From JAJBWD01 sp041670885 (GTDB lineage: Bacteria; Bacillota; Clostridia; Clostridiales; Clostridiaceae): a stretch of DNA of 17,736 nt. Position 1 is the stretch's first letter, and the number at the start of each line of letters is the position of its first letter. The notes below the pieces were generated by a model, which searched no databases, had not been told where the DNA came from, and saw only the letters and a program-made list of their open reading frames with translations. The position numbers were made by a program, and so were the translations under genes. The stretch is taken from contig JBAXYJ010000030.1 of assembly GCA_041670885.1 (NCBI GenBank), positions 1-17,736 on the forward strand, in the 5' to 3' direction. Shown piece by piece: positions 14,632-17,736 of the stretch.

Positions 14632-14660
14632 GAAGGAATTACGAAATTTTTGTCGAATAT
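14632..14660 (+). promoter_or_regulatory. Sigma-H-type promoter, downstream copy, for dnaG-rpoD
   Basis: GAAGGAATT (14632-14640), an 11-base spacer, then GTCGAATAT (14652-14660), again a full match to the sigma-H consensus. It lies exactly 51 bases after the upstream copy. The expected start near 14668 gives a leader of about 33 bases with the GGTGG ribosome-binding site. Confidence 0.65.
14651..14657 (+). promoter_or_regulatory. Spo0A box (0A box) over the -10 of the downstream sigma-H promoter
   Basis: TGTCGAA, preceded by a run of T, is the exact 0A-box consensus bound by phosphorylated Spo0A. It overlaps the -10 region, a position that would usually repress. A 7-base match can occur by chance; the location is what makes it credible. 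Confidence 0.5.
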
Positions 14661-14700
14661 ACTTTAATCTGTGTAAAATTATTAGAATGGTGGTATAGTA

Positions 14701-16455
14701 TTGAGATTATCTGAGGATCTTATAGAAAAAATTAAAACAGAAAATGATATTGTTGATGTAATATCCGAAGATGTCAGGTTAAAAAAGTCAGGCTCAAATT
14801 ATTTTGGACTCTGTCCTTTTCATAAAGAAAAAACACCATCCTTTTCTGTGTCTCAGGAAAAACAGATATATAAATGTTTTGGCTGCGGAGAAACCGGCAA
14901 TGTTATTACATATGTTATGAAACGAAGAAATCTGGAGTTTATTGAAGCCGTTAAGTTTTTAGCAGAAAGGGTAAATATAATAATTGATACAGAAGGATCT
15001 AAAAATACTGATAAGCTGGATAAATACTATAAAATAAATGTTGATGCAGCTAAGTATTTTTTTAAAGCATTAAGGAATAATAAAGATGCTTATAGTTATT
15101 TTACAAACAGAGGTATATTAGGGAAGACTATTAATAACTTTGGCTTGGGATATTCCTATGATAAGTGGACCGGACTTCTTGACTTTCTTAAAACAAAAGG
15201 GTATAAGGAACAGGAGATAGTATCAGCAGGGCTGGCTATTAAAAAGGAAAACAAGTTATATGACAGATTCAGAAACAGGGTCATGTTTCCTGTGTTTGAC
15301 TATAGGGGCCGGGTAATAGGTTTTGGCGGCAGGGTACTGGATGATTCAAAGCCCAAATACTTAAATTCTCCTGAAACAGAAGTGTTTAAGAAGGGTACCA
15401 ATTTATATGCCCTTAATTTTGCTGCTCCGCATATTAAGGACAGAAGGATAATAATAGTTGAAGGTTATATGGATGTTATAGCCCTTCATCAGTATGGTGT
15501 TAATAATGCAGTAGCGTCTCTGGGTACTGCACTGACTCATAATCAGGCTAAGCTTTTAAAAAGATATGCAGACAAGGTTATTATATCCTATGATGCAGAT
15601 TTAGCAGGACAAAATGCTACACTTAGAGGACTTCAAATTCTTAGGGAGGTAGGATTTGATATTAAAGTTCTTAAGGTTCCCCAGGGAAAAGATCCGGATG
15701 AGTATATAAGAGCAAATGGGAAGGATGCATTTTTAAAACTTATAGATGCTGCGCTGTCTCTTATAGATTATAGACTGCTTCGGGCAAAAGAAGGCTTTAA
15801 CCTAAATGCTACTGAGGATAAAATAAGATATGCCAAGAAAGTTACATCTATTTTAGTTGACATAGACCCGGTAGAAAAGGATATCTATATTAAAAAAATA
15901 GCTTCAGACATAAAGATATCTGAGCAGGCAATAATAGATATTATTAATAAAGAAAAAAATTTAAAAGAAGCAAAAAACGACGAAGTGAATATAGATAGTA
16001 AATTTGGACAAAAATTATATTTAGAGCCTGCCCACATAACAGCAGAAAGATCTCTTTTGAAACTTATGCTGGTTGATGATAAGGCATATAGCTATTTTAC
16101 TGAAAACAATTTAAAAGCTATTTTAATAACTGAGCCTCACAGAAAAATTTATGATCTTATAACTGAGGCTAAGGATAAAGAAAATACTAATTCATATATA
16201 GAATCCAGATGTGATGACATCGAAAGCTCAAAAGAATGGGTTCAGATTTTGGAGCTTAATATAGTTTATGAGGAGAATGAAATTGAAGGGTTAATTACAG
16301 ATTACATAAGAAGAATAAAAAAATATAAATTAGAGGAGTCGAAAAAAAGTATTATGAATGAAATAACCAATCTACTCTTAGAAGGCAAAAGCTACGAGGC
16401 ACAGATGCTTACAAAAGAACTTGAACAAATAAGAAAGGAACTTATGAGTATATAA
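14701..16455 (+). CDS. dnaG: DNA primase DnaG
   Basis: This 584-residue protein has the three primase domains. The N-terminal zinc-binding domain has CPFH-x17-CFGC ligands (Cys38, His41, Cys59, Cys62). The TOPRIM catalytic core has Glu254 in VEGYMDV and the acidic pair Asp298/Asp300 in SYDADLAG. The C-terminal region from about 430 is helical and should contact the DnaB helicase. It makes RNA primers for replication. The start is a TTG at 14701, eight bases after GGTGG; MRLSEDLIEKIKTENDIVDVIS aligns with the family N-terminus, so a later ATG would cut off conserved sequence. rpoD starts 16 bases after its stop, giving the classic dnaG-rpoD pair. Upstream are two sigma-H-type promoters with a Spo0A box and one possible sigma-A promoter. 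Confidence 0.97.
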   Translation: MRLSEDLIEKIKTENDIVDVISEDVRLKKSGSNYFGLCPFHKEKTPSFSVSQEKQIYKCFGCGETGNVITYVMKRRNLEFIEAVKFLAERVNIIIDTEGSKNTDKLDKYYKINVDAAKYFFKALRNNKDAYSYFTNRGILGKTINNFGLGYSYDKWTGLLDFLKTKGYKEQEIVSAGLAIKKENKLYDRFRNRVMFPVFDYRGRVIGFGGRVLDDSKPKYLNSPETEVFKKGTNLYALNFAAPHIKDRRIIIVEGYMDVIALHQYGVNNAVASLGTALTHNQAKLLKRYADKVIISYDADLAGQNATLRGLQILREVGFDIKVLKVPQGKDPDEYIRANGKDAFLKLIDAALSLIDYRLLRAKEGFNLNATEDKIRYAKKVTSILVDIDPVEKDIYIKKIASDIKISEQAIIDIINKEKNLKEAKNDEVNIDSKFGQKLYLEPAHITAERSLLKLMLVDDKAYSYFTENNLKAILITEPHRKIYDLITEAKDKENTNSYIESRCDDIESSKEWVQILELNIVYEENEIEGLITDYIRRIKKYKLEESKKSIMNEITNLLLEGKSYEAQMLTKELEQIRKELMSI

Positions 16456-16471
16456 GAAGGGAGGTATCATT

Positions 16472-17551
16472 ATGAAAGAAAAGAAAGAAAACAGTGAAAA
16501 TCTAATTAAAATGCAGGCAGTCAAAAAACTGATAGATAAAGGTAAAGAAAATAATGTTATTACAAACAGTGAGCTTCTAAGTGAACTTGAAGCTGTTGAT
16601 TTGACACCGGATGAAATAGAAAAGGTATATGAGACATTAGAACACCTTAACATTGAAGTTATAGACGATATGCATGAAGAAGAAGCAGAACAGGAAATAG
16701 ATCTTTCAGTGCCTGAAGGAATTTCAATAGATGATCCTGTAAGAATGTATTTAAAAGAAATTGGCAAGGTACCTCTTCTTCACCCTGAAGAAGAAATAGA
16801 TTTGGCTAAAAAGATTGAGGCTGGTGACAACGTAGCAAAACAGAAGCTGGCAGAGGCAAATCTTAGACTTGTTGTTTCCATAGCAAAAAGATACGTAGGA
16901 AGAGGTATGCTTTTCCTTGATTTGATACAGGAAGGAAATCTGGGCCTTATTAAAGCAGTAGAAAAGTTTGACTATAGAAAGGGTTATAAGTTCAGTACTT
17001 ATGCAACCTGGTGGATTAGACAGGCAATAACAAGGGCAATAGCAGACCAGGCAAGGACAATCAGGATACCGGTTCATATGGTAGAAACTATAAATAAACT
17101 AATAAGAGTATCCAGGCAGCTTCTTCAGGAACTGGGACGTGACCCTCTTCCGGAGGAAATATCAGAAAAGATGGAGATGCCGGTAGATAAGGTAAGAGAG
17201 ATAATGAAAATTGCACAGGAGCCTGTATCTCTTGAAACTCCAATAGGAGAAGAGGAAGACAGCCACTTAGGAGACTTTATTCCAGACGATGATGCACCTG
17301 CTCCGGCAGAGGCTGCAGCCTTTACTATGCTTAAGGAGCAGCTTATAAATGTACTGGACACATTAACTCCCAGAGAAGAAAAGGTTCTTCGCCTTAGATT
17401 TGGATTAGATGACGGAAGAGCAAGAACACTGGAGGAAGTAGGCAAAGAATTCAATGTTACAAGAGAGAGAATAAGGCAGATAGAAGCTAAAGCTCTTAGA
17501 AAGCTAAGACACCCAAGCAGAAGTAAAAAACTTAAGGATTATTTAGATTAA
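16472..17551 (+). CDS. rpoD: RNA polymerase primary sigma factor SigA (RpoD)
   Basis: This 359-residue protein is the vegetative sigma factor. A short region 1.1 (about 10-75) is followed by region 1.2 (DPVRMYLKEIGKVPLL, from about 90). Region 2 contains NLRLVVSIAKRYVGRGM, DLIQEGNLGLIKAVEKFDY and the -10 recognition helix KFSTYATWWIRQAITRAIADQ. Region 3 follows, and region 4 contains LTPREEKVLRLRFGL and the -35 binding helix LEEVGKEFNVTRERIRQIEAKAL. Length matches Firmicutes SigA (about 360-375). The ATG follows GGGAGG by seven bases. It is read with dnaG from the promoters upstream of dnaG; I do not see a separate strong promoter inside the end of dnaG. A terminator begins at its stop codon. 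Confidence 0.98.
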   Translation: MKEKKENSENLIKMQAVKKLIDKGKENNVITNSELLSELEAVDLTPDEIEKVYETLEHLNIEVIDDMHEEEAEQEIDLSVPEGISIDDPVRMYLKEIGKVPLLHPEEEIDLAKKIEAGDNVAKQKLAEANLRLVVSIAKRYVGRGMLFLDLIQEGNLGLIKAVEKFDYRKGYKFSTYATWWIRQAITRAIADQARTIRIPVHMVETINKLIRVSRQLLQELGRDPLPEEISEKMEMPVDKVREIMKIAQEPVSLETPIGEEEDSHLGDFIPDDDAPAPAEAAAFTMLKEQLINVLDTLTPREEKVLRLRFGLDDGRARTLEEVGKEFNVTRERIRQIEAKALRKLRHPSRSKKLKDYLD

Positions 17552-17571
17552 GCACCAGAAGGGTGCTTTTT
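17551..17571 (+). terminator. Rho-independent terminator after rpoD
   Basis: AGCACC (17551-17556) pairs with GGTGCT (17562-17567) around AGAAG, followed by a run of T to 17571. The stem begins at the last base of the rpoD stop codon and ends only 17 bases before trmK. Confidence 0.8.
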
Positions 17572-17587
17572 CATTCTGGGAGAAAAT

Positions 17588-17736
17588 ATGGATATAAGTA
17601 AAAGATTAATAGCAATAGCAGAAAAAGTCGATAAATGTAAAACTGTTTTAGACATTGGAACAGATCATGGGTATATTCCTATTTATCTGATTAAAAATAA
17701 TATATGTAATAATGTAATAGCTTCTGATATAAATAA
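17588..17736 (+). CDS. trmK: tRNA (adenine(22)-N1)-methyltransferase TrmK (3' end outside the window)
   Basis: Only the first 49 codons are present. The protein starts MDISKRLIAIAEKVDKCKTVLDIGTDHGYIP, which is the TrmK (YqfN) N-terminus with SAM-binding motif I as DIGTDHGY, followed by VIASDIN (motif II). The enzyme methylates N1 of adenine 22 in bacterial tRNAs. GGGAG lies six bases before the ATG. Its position after rpoD is the conserved one (sigA-trmK-yqfO in B. subtilis). Only 17 bases separate the rpoD terminator from the start, too few for an independent promoter downstream of it. The gene therefore depends on readthrough or on a promoter inside rpoD. Confidence 0.92.
   Translation, partial: MDISKRLIAIAEKVDKCKTVLDIGTDHGYIPIYLIKNNICNNVIASDIN

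Overview
The window looks like core chromosome of a spore-forming Clostridium (Clostridium sensu stricto type). The DNA is AT-rich, the ribosome-binding sites are strong and GGAGG-like, and the gene order is close to the Bacillus/Clostridium mtaB-rpsU-yqfC-yqfD-yqfF-ybeY-dgkA-cdd-era-recO ... dnaG-sigA-trmK block. Sporulation genes (yqfC, yqfD, a CotS-like kinase) are interspersed. I cannot name the species. I see no phage, plasmid, CRISPR array, tRNA or rRNA.

Layout. 1-1661: the end of mtaB (tRNA modification), a HIT-family protein and rpsU. rpsU has its own consensus sigma-A promoter, a leader hairpin and a downstream terminator. 1841-6584: a tightly packed run of yqfC and yqfD (sporulation), pgpH/yqfF (c-di-AMP phosphodiesterase), ybeY (rRNA maturation) and a DgkA-PAP2 fusion (lipid phosphate recycling). 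Adjacent genes overlap or nearly touch, and a sigma-E-like promoter precedes yqfC. phoH, which sits between yqfD and yqfF in B. subtilis, is absent. 6580-6714: a MITE-like palindromic repeat whose end appears to supply part of the cdd promoter. 6779-9379: cdd, era, recO and a DUF4342 protein, closed by a terminator. 9475-12240: ppdK, a monocistronic unit with two tandem extended -10 boxes surrounded by inverted half-sites, closed by a strong bidirectional terminator. 12220-13269 (minus strand): a CotS/APH-like spore coat kinase. 13409-14437: a dGTPase-like HD hydrolase. 14527-17551: dnaG and rpoD. 17588-end: the start of trmK.

The most interesting region is the 263-base interval before dnaG-rpoD (14438-14700). 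It holds two full matches to the sigma-H promoter consensus exactly 51 bases apart. They share a third conserved block (GAAATTT) in the spacer, and the downstream copy overlaps a perfect Spo0A box (TGTCGAA). This suggests that primase and the main sigma factor are tied to the transition-state/sporulation circuit, by an architecture different from the B. subtilis sigma-H promoter P3. No unknown multi-gene system is evident; the novelty here is regulatory and structural.
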